Assembly: GCF_030253575.1 (NCBI RefSeq)
Contig: NC_080557.1
Location: 38,857,001 to 38,921,000, forward strand
Origin: Rhododendron vialii
Lineage: Eukaryota > Streptophyta > Magnoliopsida > Ericales > Ericaceae
Reading direction: 5' to 3'
Length of the DNA: 64,000 nucleotides
This document shows positions 47,871-58,484 of this stretch, piece after piece. The notes beneath the pieces were generated by a model, which worked only from the letters and a program-made list of their open reading frames with translations, had not been told where the DNA came from and searched no databases. Numbering within the stretch: the stretch's first letter is position 1; each line of letters opens with the position of its first letter. The translations under genes and the position numbers were made by a program.

Positions 47871-48120
47871 CCTTCCAGAGACCAGCTTCTAGGCCATACT
47901 TCTTTGTAACATCCTCTGGCGAAGAGGAAGAAGGGGTCTTAATTTCCTCAGTTTTCTCTTTGACAGCTCTGACCCTGAAGGGATTCAAGTTGGATTTGGA
48001 GGCATCACGACCAGAAACATAGTTGCACGAATTGTTGAATCTGCCAATACCCAATACAGGAGCAGAGAAGAGAGCATGGTTTTTGAAGTGGTAGGAAGGG
48101 GCTAGCAGACCTGTGGCCAT
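45237..48120 (-). CDS. Chloroplast-targeted DUF1279 (FAM210-like) membrane protein
   Basis: Exons on the minus strand are 47872-48120, 46504-46698 and 45237-45395, joining in frame to 200 residues. The N-terminus (MATGLLAPSYHF and about 50 Ser/Asn/Arg-rich residues) looks like a plastid transit peptide. The DUF1279 domain spans about 104-195. It has AKELLAKYGGAYLATSIT, a transmembrane helix (about 115-137), SAGVDVPALLQKVGI, and the family-typical GTFALAYAAHKAASPIRFPP and ALTPIVANLIGKK. Human FAM210 proteins with this domain are mitochondrial; the plant function is not established. The gene converges with E2FB (stop-to-stop 715 bp). A (GA)n tract begins next to its first donor, and a 924-bp TIR element sits in intron 2. 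Confidence 0.92.
45435..46358. mobile_element. TIR element with AT-rich quasi-repetitive core, in DUF1279 intron 2
   Basis: The left end CTCGTTTGATTCGCGGA and the right end, whose reverse complement is CTCGTTTGATTTGCGGA, are near-perfect TIRs. TTA flanks both sides (45432-45434, 46359-46361), suggesting PIF/Harbinger. Sub-terminal GGATTAA/TTAATCC blocks repeat. The core (about 45590-46170) is built of degenerate GAAAACATTTTT units of roughly 15-25 bp in both orientations. The short frame through this core is an artefact. Confidence 0.75.
47827..47868. repeat. (GA)n microsatellite next to the DUF1279 first donor
   Basis: About 21 GA units. On the gene strand it is a (CT)n tract beginning three bases after the GTAC donor of exon 1. 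Confidence 0.95.
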
Positions 48121-48846
48121 TCTTGGTGGTTATTCAACGAGATTTTCCCTCTATCCCAATGCATAATTCCAAACTTCAGAGGAGAGAGATTGGAAAATCT
48201 TTAAAGTGGGACGTGGAGTTTATTCCATGGGCAAAACAAAATGCAAACAAAAATTAACATGATAGGGGATTTGACTATTTACTTTTTTGACCCCATCTGT
48301 TAAGTTTCTCCCTTTGAAACTTTTGGTGGACTGGAATAATGGACCTACAAGGAAATAATGGGCTTTATGGTGTTTCAGAAAGGGAAAAGCATAGATAAAG
48401 GGAAAAAAAGAAAGAGCTCTACCCATATCTTGATTTTTCCATGGTAGCTATGCTATATAGAGCAACTGAATAAATACCCATCAACTGGATCAAATTATTC
48501 ACATCTTACTGAATCAAATCTGTGCTAAAAATTGATAAATCAAACAAATGATAACTTTGAATCCCAGCAATCAAGTAAGCTGCTGGAAAGAACTTCGAGC
48601 AAAAAAACAACAAAAAGAAAAGAGGAAACTAAAGTCCCGAACCAAACCCTTATAGGCTCCTTCAAATCTTTAATACCAATCTACTTCCGGCACTGCAATG
48701 CAGCTTTGGAAGACTATAGAGAACAACGCAAATGTTAGATGTATCCTATAGCTTCTGTATTATTCTTCAACCAGAAAAGTGATAGCAACTGGATGTCCAT
48801 GTACAGAAATAAACAATAATTTTTTTTTGCACCTAGTGCACCGGAA

Positions 48847-50019
48847 TCAAGCTTTAGGGTTGAGGAACTTCACAGTCTCCCAAGTAAAATCTGGATCATC
48901 GCGGCCAAAATGCCCATAAGCAGCAGTTTTCTGGTACCTGAAGTTGCTTCCTCTCTTTAGGTCAAGATTGACTGCTATCATTCCGGGCCTAAAGTCGAAA
49001 TTTTCTTTGATCACAGTCAGAATATCCTTTTCCAGAATCGTCCCGGTTTTATAAGTGTCAACAAACACAGAAAGCGGTTCCGGCACACCAATTGCATAAG
49101 AAACCTGCACTAGACACCGGCGAGCAAGTCCAGAAGCCACCACACTTTTTGCCGCCTGCCTAACAATATAAGCACCGCTCCTATCCACCTTAGTAGGATC
49201 CTTCCCGGAAAAAGCCCCTCCGCCATGAGCACCCCATCCACCATATGTATCGATGATAATCTTCCGGCCAGTGAGCCCTGCATCTCCATGGGGTCCCCCG
49301 ATGACAAACCGACCTGAGGGGTTGAGGTGGAAGATGGTCTTCTCATCTAGATACTGGGCCGGGATGACCGGTTTAATTACATGCTCTTTTAAGTCCTTGG
49401 CAATCTGTTCATTGTTGACAGTCTCATCGTGCTGGGTTGAGATGAGGACCGTGTGAACACGAATAGGGATCATAGCCCCACCATCACTTTTGTACTCGAC
49501 AGTCACCTGGGTCTTACCATCAGGCCTTAGCCAGGGGCAGGTCTTGTTCTTCCTCACCTCAGTGAGCTTGGACCCGAGCTTGGTCGCAAGGACATGGGTT
49601 AGGGGCATGAGTTCGAGTGTTTCATCAGTGGCATAGCCAAACATGTGGCCTTGGTCTCCAGCCCCAATTTCCTCAGGCTTCTTGGTTAAATGACCGTGGA
49701 CTCCCTGGGCAATGTCAGGGCTCTGTTCTTCGATGTTGACTAGGACCTTGCAGTGATCAGCATCGAGGCCAACATCGGGGGAGGTGAAGCCGATGCCTCT
49801 GCAAGTGTCTCGAACTATCTTCTCGTAGTTTACTTTGGCCTTGGTTGTGATCTCACCAAAGACCATGACTGTATCAGTTTTTGCGACGGTCTCACAGGCA
49901 ACTTTGCTTTCTGGATCTTGTTCTAGGCAAGCATCCAGGATCGCATCTGAGACTTGGTCACAGAGCTTGTCTGGATGGCCTTCATTGACAGATTCTGAAG
50001 TGAAGAGAAAAGTATCCAT
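48847..50019 (-). CDS. SAMS: S-adenosylmethionine synthetase (methionine adenosyltransferase)
   Basis: An uninterrupted 390-residue reading frame of full family length. It begins [18 protein letters not shown], with the conserved GHPDK at 14-18. It contains the ATP-binding [15 protein letters not shown] (about 119-133), [20 protein letters not shown] and the Gly-rich P-loop-like [16 protein letters not shown], and ends [17 protein letters not shown]. The enzyme makes S-adenosylmethionine from methionine and ATP in the cytosol, feeding methylation, ethylene and polyamine synthesis. The coding region is intronless, as in most plant SAMS genes. A 5'UTR intron is likely: a TATA box lies at 51918-51925, and donor-like GTATG sequences near 51810 could join an acceptor just upstream of the ATG (TCTAG at about 50024). 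The [10 protein letters not shown] start recalls the MAT3 subgroup. Confidence 0.97.
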   Translation of the reverse strand: MDTFLFTSESVNEGHPDKLCDQVSDAILDACLEQDPESKVACETVAKTDTVMVFGEITTKAKVNYEKIVRDTCRGIGFTSPDVGLDADHCKVLVNIEEQSPDIAQGVHGHLTKKPEEIGAGDQGHMFGYATDETLELMPLTHVLATKLGSKLTEVRKNKTCPWLRPDGKTQVTVEYKSDGGAMIPIRVHTVLISTQHDETVNNEQIAKDLKEHVIKPVIPAQYLDEKTIFHLNPSGRFVIGGPHGDAGLTGRKIIIDTYGGWGAHGGGAFSGKDPTKVDRSGAYIVRQAAKSVVASGLARRCLVQVSYAIGVPEPLSVFVDTYKTGTILEKDILTVIKENFDFRPGMIAVNLDLKRGSNFRYQKTAAYGHFGRDDPDFTWETVKFLNPKA

Positions 50020-50029
50020 ATCTAGATCG

Positions 50030-51815
50030 ATGCAGATAATAAAGTGATGAGTTAGTTCATATTCTTAGTTAGAAAGGAATTACTTTAAGTTTTAAGAATA
50101 ATGGGATATCCCACAACAGAAGACTAAACTAGAAACTTGAAATTAAAACTATTTCATCAGTTCACCGGCAGGAAAGATAAAAATCCAATAGCTTATCCAT
50201 TGACTAGCCACATATATCACTTCAGTTTATATGCTGCTTCTAATTGAAAGGAATCGAGAAACATGTAAATTGCCTCTCATTCAAGGAATTGAATATATTT
50301 TCATTATCTTCGATTCCTATACAGCGTACCCTGCCTTGAGAGCTCGAAGCTGCTTGGAATCGAGCCCCTTTTGCCCCAAAAGGCTGAGGTATCTCTACAG
50401 CAGTAAGAGAGTTTTTAGTCTTCCGTTTGAACTGTTGATCACCCACACCCCTCTTCTCATATGGAGGAGTCGAGATAGAGATAAAGACCTTTTACCTCCT
50501 GAATCTAAACAGTACTTCAATACGTCACATGGGTAAATAGTACAGATAAATACCGAGATGAATTCACTTTATTGTACACATTTGCATAAGATAAAGTATT
50601 GGAAAACAGCATTATCCATTGCAACCCGATTTACATAGCCGGAAACATAACAAGAACTCAAGTCATAGAAGCCCAAACAACTACACATGAAATGCGAACA
50701 AGAAGTGCTAGAAGTTAGAAATGTTTCTCAACGGGCAGTGATTATATCATTTGTCGAATTCCGATAAATGTGGCTAAGATTTTTCTTTATATCACTTCAC
50801 TTCAATTGTAGTAATGATTTGCTTCATTAGGTTGAACTTGCAAAATGAATCTAGTTTAGCCACTTGTTTTATTTTCTGGAGAGATCATATTACAATGGTA
50901 ACCAATGCTAGAATGGATTCAAAAGGTAAATTAGCCAAACGTATATTACATCACAGTCATTCAACAAAATGCATTAGTGAAATGCCTCAGTTCCTTGTAG
51001 GTTTTGAAAATTAAAAATCAACAAAATTTGTAAAGAGAAACCACCCCCCCCCCCAAAAAAAAAAAAAAAAAACTCCGCTAAAGAAGCTAAAATAGATGAG
51101 AAACTTTAGAGGCACATTTATCACATCGCCATAAAGCATCGCTTTCTGATGGACCCTGCACGATGATGATGCAGGACCCACCAGTATTGTCAAAGAACCC
51201 GCTGCTTTATGCGATGAATTCGGTGTCTTGCACCATTTGTTGATCCTAGATTTACTGATTTGATCAGTGCAAATCACCAAAGCCTTAACACATAAAACTA
51301 TTGAAGAAAATCGACAATACCAAATCATCTGAAACTAGACTCTCTCCATTTCTCTGAATTGAATGCGCTTAAGTACATTGCACCATGTAGACAGACTAAA
51401 CAGAGATAAATAAAGTTTGCCAACTTCAGGAGAGAAAGGGAAACATTACAATATTTCCAAGGCAAGATCAACCTCAACTACATACACCTACAAATGAATG
51501 CATGCGTGCGTGCGTATATAAACACATCTAATAAGGAGAAAACTTGATGTTAAATCACAATGAAAATGTGAAACGATCGAATTTCACGAAATCAGAAAAA
51601 AAGCCATGCAGTTCAGCGGCCCCCAAGTACGTATGATCGCGGTACTGGATTAAAAAAAAAAAAGAAAAAGGGACATGAGAAATCAAAGCGATTACAAGGT
51701 TTGAGATGAGAAATCGTACGGCAATTTGGGGAATAAGGAAAAATGCAATGAATTAAAGACTGTTTTGGAACTGAAACAGAGGAATTGAATTGAAATGGAA
51801 TGGGATTATTCATAC
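50030..51815 (-). other. Presumed 5'UTR intron of the SAMS gene
   Basis: The stretch holds no supported coding exon. It includes a C run and A run at 51042-51071 and a hairpin at 51118-51222. The presence of a good TATA box and leader at 51820-51925, 1.8 kb from the ATG, suggests this is intron sequence. No transcript evidence is available here. Confidence 0.5.
51118..51222. repeat. Imperfect hairpin of about 105 bp in the presumed SAMS 5'UTR intron
   Basis: The left blocks ATCACATCGCCATAAAGCA and GACCCTGCA pair with the right blocks TGCAGGACCC and TGCTTTATGCGATGA, with bulges. It could be a small MITE or a small-RNA-type stem-loop. No sequence family was recognised. Confidence 0.5.
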
Positions 51816-51917
51816 CTGCGGCTGCGTACATACCTACGGATTTGCGAGGCGGGGAAGCATGAACGTGGACGGAAGAAAGGGAGAAGAAGAATGTAACGAG
51901 AGAGAGAGAGAGTACAC

Positions 51918-51925
51918 TATTTATA
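51918..51925 (-). promoter_or_regulatory. TATA box of the SAMS gene
   Basis: The minus strand reads TATAAATA, followed by a CT-rich leader (51899-51912), consistent with transcription towards the SAMS gene. Confidence 0.6.
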
Positions 51926-51939
51926 TGGTGTGGGGAAAT

Positions 51940-52660
51940 GGCATCTCAAATGGATTGGCTTTTAACAGTTCCAAAAAAAAAAAAAGGATTGGCTAATAGT
52001 AAAATTTATTCAATTTCAAAGGTTAATAAAATTTATTTTCGCCGTAAAAAAAAATGAAATTAGCTAAAATTGAATGGCCAATTGGTAGTTTTTGATATAA
52101 ATAGAACCCACTTGGATGGATCAATAGGTAGTCAATAGTATACTGAGTGAATGACAAATTCAATGACTAGCTAAATTTTATTATCTTAAACAAAATTTTT
52201 GATCAACTTAGAATGAAAAAAAAAAGGCGGTCTATGTGATGTGGCATTGTGAATGAGATGAATTAGCATATTTCGTAGACGCAAAGTTGACATGAAAAAG
52301 CAAAGGAAGAGCAGTAAAAGAGCAATCTTCCATTTTGAAACCCTACAACGTTTTTTTTTTGTAGCACGACAACATTTTAAACAGGTCCATTTTATTCTTA
52401 GAAAAACAAAAATCCATTTTTGTTTTTACAAGTTAGGCGCACAAAAAATATAGTGAGTCTATATATTGGTGGCTAAATTTAGAGGGTGAACTATTGAGCC
52501 ATAAGCTTATGGACCAATTTATCTAGTCTATTAGAGTCACCTTTTGTTGATTTTTTTTTTTCCAATATTGTATACATTTGTTGATTCACTAGCTAAAATT
52601 TTAGCCATTCATGCTAATGGGTGTTTTATAGGGTCCACTGGAGATGCTCTTAGAGGTCCC
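51940..52660. mobile_element. Possible degenerate TIR element upstream of SAMS
   Basis: The left GGCATCTCAAATGGATTGGC and the reverse complement of the right end (GAGCATCTCCAGTGGACC) resemble the common plant MITE end GCATCTCCAATGG. The interior is AT-rich, with repeated TAGCTAAAATT-like blocks. Boundaries and target duplication are unclear. It abuts the SAMS TATA box. Confidence 0.45.
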
Positions 52661-52811
52661 AAATTTTGCTGGATGCTATGCTAGGGTGTTGCTCGATAAA
52701 ATTGAAAACTGAAATTGAAAGTTGAAAAATTAAGTAATGAAAGTTGATTGCTAAATTTTTTTATTTTTGGACACTAATACTTCCTAATTGCAATTACAAG
52801 TTGATTGGGAT

Positions 52812-53766
52812 TTACCTGCTACGTAGGATGGCTATCCGGAGGAGTATGACTATGTAGTCACTACAAAAGAATATCATGATTTTAATGAGGGAGGCAAGAA
52901 TGAAGTGGCTGAAGGAAAAAATATTGGATTGATATGGGTAGTGGTACAGAACAAGAAGAACTTGTGATGGATGAGCAACCAATTGGAGTTGTGGGCATGA
53001 AAAACATTGTGAGATCAATGGTAATGTCATTAAAACCATGTCCACGTATCTTGACTCAAAGTGCTTTTCTACACCAAAGCCTTTTGATTGGGACCGCGTG
53101 TAGCACACCGTAATTGAAAGCTTGGATATGAATTTCTTGCGTAATATTCAGAAATCGGAGGGGGTTGAAGCTAGTCATAGTAATCAATTCGTGGATTATT
53201 TTTGGGAATATATTGAAGTTATTGTGAAGGAAAATATTTGGATTACTTAGAGTAAGTTGTGACAAACAATATTGCTTTTATTTTTTCATATTCATCTTTA
53301 CAGTTTGGGGTCCGAAAAAATAATTTGAGGTACAAGATTGATGCGGACAAGTTATGGCGGGTCCAACTTTATAAACTCGAGGATGAGTTTCTTCAAGTCG
53401 GGGAGAATGATGCAGAATGAGAATTGAAAATTATTTAATAAATAGCATTATTTAGTTTTTCGTACTTTATGTTTTAGTAATTTTGTTAGGGAGATTTAAT
53501 TTTAGGAATAAGTGTTCTAGACTATTCAGTTTTCCAATTATAGTTTATTAGTTTCCTATTTTATGTTTTCTTGTTCTACAAGAATTAGGGTTCAATTAAG
53601 GTTGGAGTTCTCAGCCTATATAATAAGTTGTAAGCCTTACGACTAAGGAGTTATTTATTGATTAATGAAAAACAAGATTTATCTCATTATTGTGTGTTCG
53701 TAGAGGGAGTACCTCTAGTTCACACTTATTTGTGATTGTCCTTATTGTATGTTCTTCTATTCCAAC
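52812..53766 (+). mobile_element. LTR-retrotransposon 3' fragment (fossil), probably Ty3/gypsy
   Basis: The left part (to about 53408) is decayed internal sequence. Its right end, with CTCGAGGATGAGTTTCTTCA and a purine-rich tract, resembles the pol end and polypurine tract of plant Ty3/gypsy elements. A probable LTR follows at about 53409-53766, starting TGATGCAG, with a TATATAA box near 53618 and ending CCAACA. The 5' part is missing. The element is clearly broken in many places and looks old. Confidence 0.6.
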
Positions 53767-53839
53767 ACGCCTCCCTGCATCACCTTCCCATACAGCATCA
53801 TCCTTTACCTTTCCATGTCAATCCTTGTCTCTGCTCTTA

Positions 53840-54475
53840 GGCAGATCCTGTTTTGGATATCTATTGTGCTAATGCTTCTAATTTACAGCTCAAGAAATCA
53901 GGCGTGGGAGTAATTTTTATGGTTAACTCCAGGTTTGTGGGCTATTTTTTCAAAAGCTCCAATGCTCAAAGGGACTGCGCCTCTATCATCTCTATAATTG
54001 AGGCAGTGAGTTGGGCTATTAAAAATCATATACTTTATATCAATATTCATACTAATGACTCTTCTCTTTAATTTCCAATAGTTGAGAAGCATTAAGGAGT
54101 TTCTAGCAATTGCAGCCCCATTGTTATTTGATTTCAGCTTTCTAACTCATTTAGTCCACATTTGCAGTATCACCTTTGGTGAGTGCATCAAAGTTCATTA
54201 GGCACACCTTTTGGCAAGTTTTGTTGCACTTCTAGAATTCACTCCGACAGTGATATATATCATATCCCTTTGACGATGGATAGTCTTCAAACTCTTCACA
54301 AGTGGACCTTTTACTTTGAGAGCTGCTTTCCTTGTATATGCTGCTTGTTCTCTGTTTTTAGCTTGTAATCTCTTACTAGCTTTTGTTTATTGGGGCTGTA
54401 AAAATGTTATCTCATGTATTGACTCTTTATCTATCTATGAAGTTCTTTTTTTGATGCCAAAAAAATATCTCTCTC
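53840..54475 (+). mobile_element. LINE (L1-type) 3' fragment with RNase H remnant
   Basis: The plus strand reads KKSGVGVIFMVNSRFVGYFF followed by KSSNAQRDCASIISIIEAVS and WAIKNH. This resembles the RNase H domain at the C-terminus of plant L1 LINE pol, where GIVIRDSSGRFVAGFSK-like sequence and EAVSWA recur. Stops follow. The segment ends in a TGATGCCAAAAAAATA-type A-rich tail near 54470, followed by a (CT)n run. The 5' part is missing. Confidence 0.6.
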
Positions 54476-54489
54476 TCTCTCTCTCTCAT

Positions 54490-55160
54490 GGTTGGGTTAG
54501 AGGATCCGCATGAACACCGGCCTTGAACTAAAAACAAAAGGCCACCTACCATTAGAGCAAGTTTACCAACTGTGAGGTAAAATTGCTAGTAAACAATGCA
54601 TTTTTTTTCATTTTACCTATTCATATTTCTTTCAACACTGCACCAATACTATCTATTTAACCTATTCTCTATTAAAATATTATTACTTTTATTTCCTTTT
54701 TTCTTTTTTGGGGAGAGAGAGAGAGTGAGAGGAAACAATAAAAAATTGAGTGGCTTTTGAACAGTTCTTCGCTTGTTATGCTGAAGAACTGTAGCTGGAG
54801 GCACAATAGCAATGGGTTACCTCATCTACTGCAAAAAAAACTTTTGTCCTTTCGTTAGTCAAAATAGTTTTTTCTCCTTTTTAACTCACCTAATAAACTT
54901 GCTCTTATAGCCAATAGCCAAGTCCTCCAAACTCACAAGTCAAGTCCACACTTCTCAGTTGACCACCAAACTTTTCGTACAATATTTTACTCGTGCAATT
55001 TGTGAGTTTTGCCATACGGATCGAGCTGTACTGCTAGCCCACCAGAATTGTCAACGCGCTTGCTGGTCTCCTTCAATTCAGTTCCAATCAAGAGTTTAGC
55101 ATCGAGTCTTCTTCCCTTGCGAGGGATGAAGTAAGAGAAGAGCACAAGAAGGCATCCATT
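54490..55160. other. Spacer with no supported gene
   Basis: AT-rich with a GA run near 54712-54725. No coding exon could be supported. Confidence 0.4.
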
Positions 55161-55162
55161 CT

Positions 55163-55437
55163 TGGAACACGGCCATAGAGTTTTTCGGGTGTAACTTCAC
55201 TGCACTTAGAGCCAACGAAGAAGAGGAGTGGTGACCTTTTACTTCATGCCATAAATTGGACGCTGGCTCCAAGCTCACGCATACTTAGTTGTACGGGTTG
55301 GAACACGGCCATAGAGCCTTTCGGGTGTAACTTCACTGCACTTAGAGCCAACGAAAAAGAGAAGTGATGACCTTTACTCCATGCCATAACTTCGACGCTG
55401 GCTTCAAGCTCACGCATACTTAAGTGTACGGGTTGAT
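55163..55437. repeat. Tandem duplication of about 137 bp
   Basis: Two units (about 55163-55300 and 55301-55437) share TTGGAACACGGCCATAGAG, TTTCGGGTGTAACTTCACTG and CACTTAGAGCCAACGAA through to TGTACGGGTTG, at roughly 92 percent identity. An open minus-strand frame runs through both units but shows no domain I recognise. Confidence 0.88.
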
Positions 55438-55439
55438 GT

Positions 55440-56210
55440 AAAAGCCGCAACATGTAAAATATGTTTATTATTTCAGTCTGGAAAACAGTTTCGCCATATC
55501 ATCTGTTTTTTTTTTTTTTTTTATATATATTTTATTAGTCACACAACCTTAATAAGTGGGAAAAAATTGTGAATTTGGAGAACTTTCACTGTGAAACATT
55601 TTTCACTAATACTCATTCTAACATGAATAAACAACCACTAGTTAATACTCCAAAGTTAAGTATCGGTTTACTCAATCATATTTGTGGTCCTACATGTGAC
55701 CTTGTCTTAGTTTGAACCACCTGTGGAGACTGAAGAGCAACAACGCTCACAACTATTTTACCTAGGAGTATCACAATAGCAAATCGGATTAGATTGGACA
55801 CTTATCATGTAGCCCGATAATTTATGTACTACGACCTTCGACCTAAATTATTTTGCCTCAAAAGATACTTCTCTATTTATCAAAATCTAACCCCTATCTT
55901 AGTTAATTTATTCGTATACATTGAACCATTGTTTAATTTGGGTGGTCGATCGCATTTTCATTTCCCATAACTCCCACCATATACTAATTTCTAGTCGCCG
56001 AGATATGAATTCTTGTTAATCGTGATTCAACTAATAATGTTGCTGGTATCGTTATCGTTATGTTCTCGCGTGGTCTCTGTTCGAGATCATAGGAAACTTT
56101 TTCTCAGATGATTTCAATTCAATATTCTGATATTATAGCCAACTTAATTTACAAAATTCACCTTAGACAATTGTGCCAAAAGAATTAAATAAATCGAATA
56201 TATATATTTT
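55440..56210. other. Spacer downstream of CAF1
   Basis: A poly(T) run lies at 55508-55523. The rest is unassigned and AT-rich. It presumably includes the CAF1 3'UTR at its right end. Confidence 0.4.
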
Positions 56211-56218
56211 TTCACTTC

Positions 56219-57073
56219 TCAGAAAACCTCCAATCCGTACAAAACGCCGGCGTGTTTCTCCGGCCCATTCTCCACAAAGTACAAATCCCTCATCTTCTGG
56301 AACGCATGCCACGTCAGCAGGCTGTCCGAACCGGCCTGGTGGCACTTCCCGACCGCCCGGCTCACCTCCAGCGTCCTCGCCACCCGGTCCAACCCCCCGA
56401 ACAAGCTCTGGCAGAACCGCATCAAGTGCTTCACGTCGTAAACGTTGTTTCCGAAAAACACCCTCAGGATCCCCAAAAACTCCTCCAGCCCGCCCGGCAA
56501 CTCGCGGCGCGTGAGGATCTTCACGAGGTAACCGAAGTCGTACGCGCTGTGAAACGTCACCCAGCTCACCGAGTCGTTGCAGACCAGCCCCGACGACATC
56601 ATCAACTCGGCGAACCTGGCCGAGTCAACCCCGTTGGATCGGTTCTTGTCGAAATCGATCCCCTGACGACGCAATAAGTCAATGGAATCGACCGCGTAGG
56701 GGTCACGCGCGACGTCAAAGTCTCTGAAGTTAAATTCCCAGATGAAGGCGGTGGTGCCGTCGAGGTCGGGGAGGTTTCCGGAGGAGTCGGAGAGGGTGAG
56801 GCCCACCTGGATGAGGTTCAAGGCGTCGACGTTGGATTTCAGGAGCTTGTAGTGGTCGGAAGGTTCCAGGCGGCGGCGCTGCTGGTGGTGGTTGAGGGCG
56901 GTTGCGGTGGGACGGAAGACGACGCCGGGGAACTCGGTGTCCATGGAGATGTAAGGGTAGCGGTCGATGAGGTTGCGGATGAGGTCGAATTCGGACTCGA
57001 GGTTGGTGGACCAGACCTCTCGGATCACGACGGGTTTGGGTTTGGGGTTCGGGTCAAAGTCGCCGACAGACAT
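56219..57073 (-). CDS. CAF1: CAF1 (CCR4-associated factor 1) deadenylase
   Basis: An intronless frame of 284 residues from [11 protein letters not shown]. An upstream in-frame ATG at 57124 would add 17 residues, but the inner start fits the family length (about 270-290). The DEDDh exonuclease residues are present: Asp45 and Glu47 in SMDTEFPG, Asp179 in SAYDFGYL, His245 and Asp250 in [11 protein letters not shown]. Other family blocks are [18 protein letters not shown] and [13 protein letters not shown]1 is the catalytic deadenylase of the CCR4-NOT complex and shortens mRNA poly(A) tails in the cytoplasm. Plant CAF1 genes are often intronless and stress-induced. A TATA box (57229-57236) and a CT-rich leader precede it. 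The coding region is GC-rich. Confidence 0.96.
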   Translation of the reverse strand: MSVGDFDPNPKPKPVVIREVWSTNLESEFDLIRNLIDRYPYISMDTEFPGVVFRPTATALNHHQQRRRLEPSDHYKLLKSNVDALNLIQVGLTLSDSSGNLPDLDGTTAFIWEFNFRDFDVARDPYAVDSIDLLRRQGIDFDKNRSNGVDSARFAELMMSSGLVCNDSVSWVTFHSAYDFGYLVKILTRRELPGGLEEFLGILRVFFGNNVYDVKHLMRFCQSLFGGLDRVARTLEVSRAVGKCHQAGSDSLLTWHAFQKMRDLYFVENGPEKHAGVLYGLEVF

Positions 57074-57157
57074 GGTTTTCGTGCGGTTTCGTTTTTCTGT
57101 CCACAGGTAAGTCGATCGTTCCACGAACAGGCCAGGACTTGCGAGTCCGATCTGTGA

Positions 57158-57179
57158 GAGAGAGAGAGAGAGAGAGAGG
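57158..57179. repeat. (GA)n tract in the CAF1 5' leader
   Basis: About 11 GA units; CT-rich in the sense of the CAF1 transcript, between the TATA box and the start codon. Confidence 0.9.
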
Positions 57180-57228
57180 AGGGATTGGTGTTGTTTTGTG
57201 GGTTTGTGGGGAGAGGTGGGTAGTTTAG

Positions 57229-57236
57229 TTTTATAT
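57229..57236 (-). promoter_or_regulatory. TATA box of CAF1
   Basis: The minus strand reads ATATAAAA, about 155 bp upstream of the inner CAF1 start codon and followed by the CT-rich leader. Confidence 0.55.
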
Positions 57237-57548
57237 GGGAGTGGGGGGGGTGAAGGAGATGTTGCTTGGAAAGGGAGGGAGACGTGTATTTGCGGGATTG
57301 AATAACTGATGAGAGAGAAAGTAGTGCGTATGTAGACACAGTGAGAGAGAACTTTTGGAGAGGCGTGGAGTGGGGGAAGTGGGGTCCAAGTTCAACGCGT
57401 TGTGCGTATTTTGACTGATGAATAGGAATAGGGCTGGGGAAGTGAATAGTGTAACGGATGGGAGACTCGGTCTCGGTCCATATTCGCTCCTTTGTCCTCT
57501 TCTATCAATCATTCATTCATGATTCATTCATTCGTGCCGAGTCCAGGG

Positions 57549-58480
57549 TTGGCAATTTCGGCTGATCCCATCTAACTCGATCCATTCCCGTCGCAAATGG
57601 ATAGGAAATTCGGGAATTATCTAAAGATCCAGTAGGGTATTGGATAATTTTTTTAAAAAAATGAAGAATAGGTACGGGTGGATATGAGTTAGTCCCCGCC
57701 CCGTCCCGAATCCCCGTTATATATATACATAATAAGAATTAAGAAGTTAGAGTTTCATTTATTTACGCCACTGTCATTAGCTTACTATATATATACATAA
57801 GTTAGGGTTCCCCTACTCCTCTCTCTCTCCCTCTCTCTCTCTATCTATCTTGACTCACAGTCTCTGAGTCTCTCACTGTCTCACCCATACACACTAACGC
57901 ACCCAAGATCCTCATTCTCCACCATCTCTACGACTCTACATCTCATTCTTGCTCGTGTTCTTGTTCCATGCTTCACTAGTCTTCATACTAAAGTTGTTCT
58001 CTTTGAATCCTAACGGTTTGCTGTTATGGAGAAGAAATGGACTAACTTAATTTCAATTTGGTTTGTAATGCACTATGGCAGCAACTATGTGACTGTTCTA
58101 ATTTAAATTTAATTTGTAATGGCACTATGGCAGCAGATATGTGACTGTTTTGATTTCAATTTGGTTTGTAATGGTACTATGACAGGAATTGTGGTTGTTT
58201 TCCTTGACATTTGGTTTGTAATGGCAGCTTAGATTATTATTATTTTTTGAATTTGGTTTTTTGTAATGGCAGGTGACTTTTTTTTTTTTTTTTTTAAAGT
58301 TTTGAAATCTTTGAATCCTCGATTCCCCGCAGGGATCCCTATCCCCTTTTTGGGGCGGGGATGGAGGGTAAAAATAAATTCCCGGTGGGGATCGGGGAGG
58401 GGATGGGGAGGGATTTGGATTCGGGGATCAAGGACGGGGATAGTGGTATCCACCCCCGACCCTCCCCATTGCCATCCCTA
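57549..58480. mobile_element. Non-autonomous TIR element with internal tandem repeats
   Basis: The left end AGGGTTGGCAAT and the right end ATTGCCATCCCT are inverted repeats of a type common in plant hAT MITEs. Sub-terminal GC-rich GGGGAT/ATCCCC blocks repeat. Inside, 58060-58225 holds two to three units of about 68 bp around TTGGTTTGTAATGGCACTAT and GGCAGCA, then TATGTGACTGTT. A clean target duplication is not seen. Confidence 0.6.
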
Positions 58481-58484
58481 GTGC

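Noticed and set aside
47764-47871. Extension of DUF1279 exon 1 into a Leu-Ser-Leu-Ser repeat
   Set aside because: This is translation of the (CT)n tract in intron 1. The GTAC donor at 47871 ends the exon, and the joined frame into exon 2 is clean.
57074-57124. Upstream ATG extending CAF1 by 17 residues
   Set aside because: The added residues ([17 protein letters not shown]) are unlike known CAF1 N-termini. The inner start gives the usual length. It cannot be excluded without transcript data.
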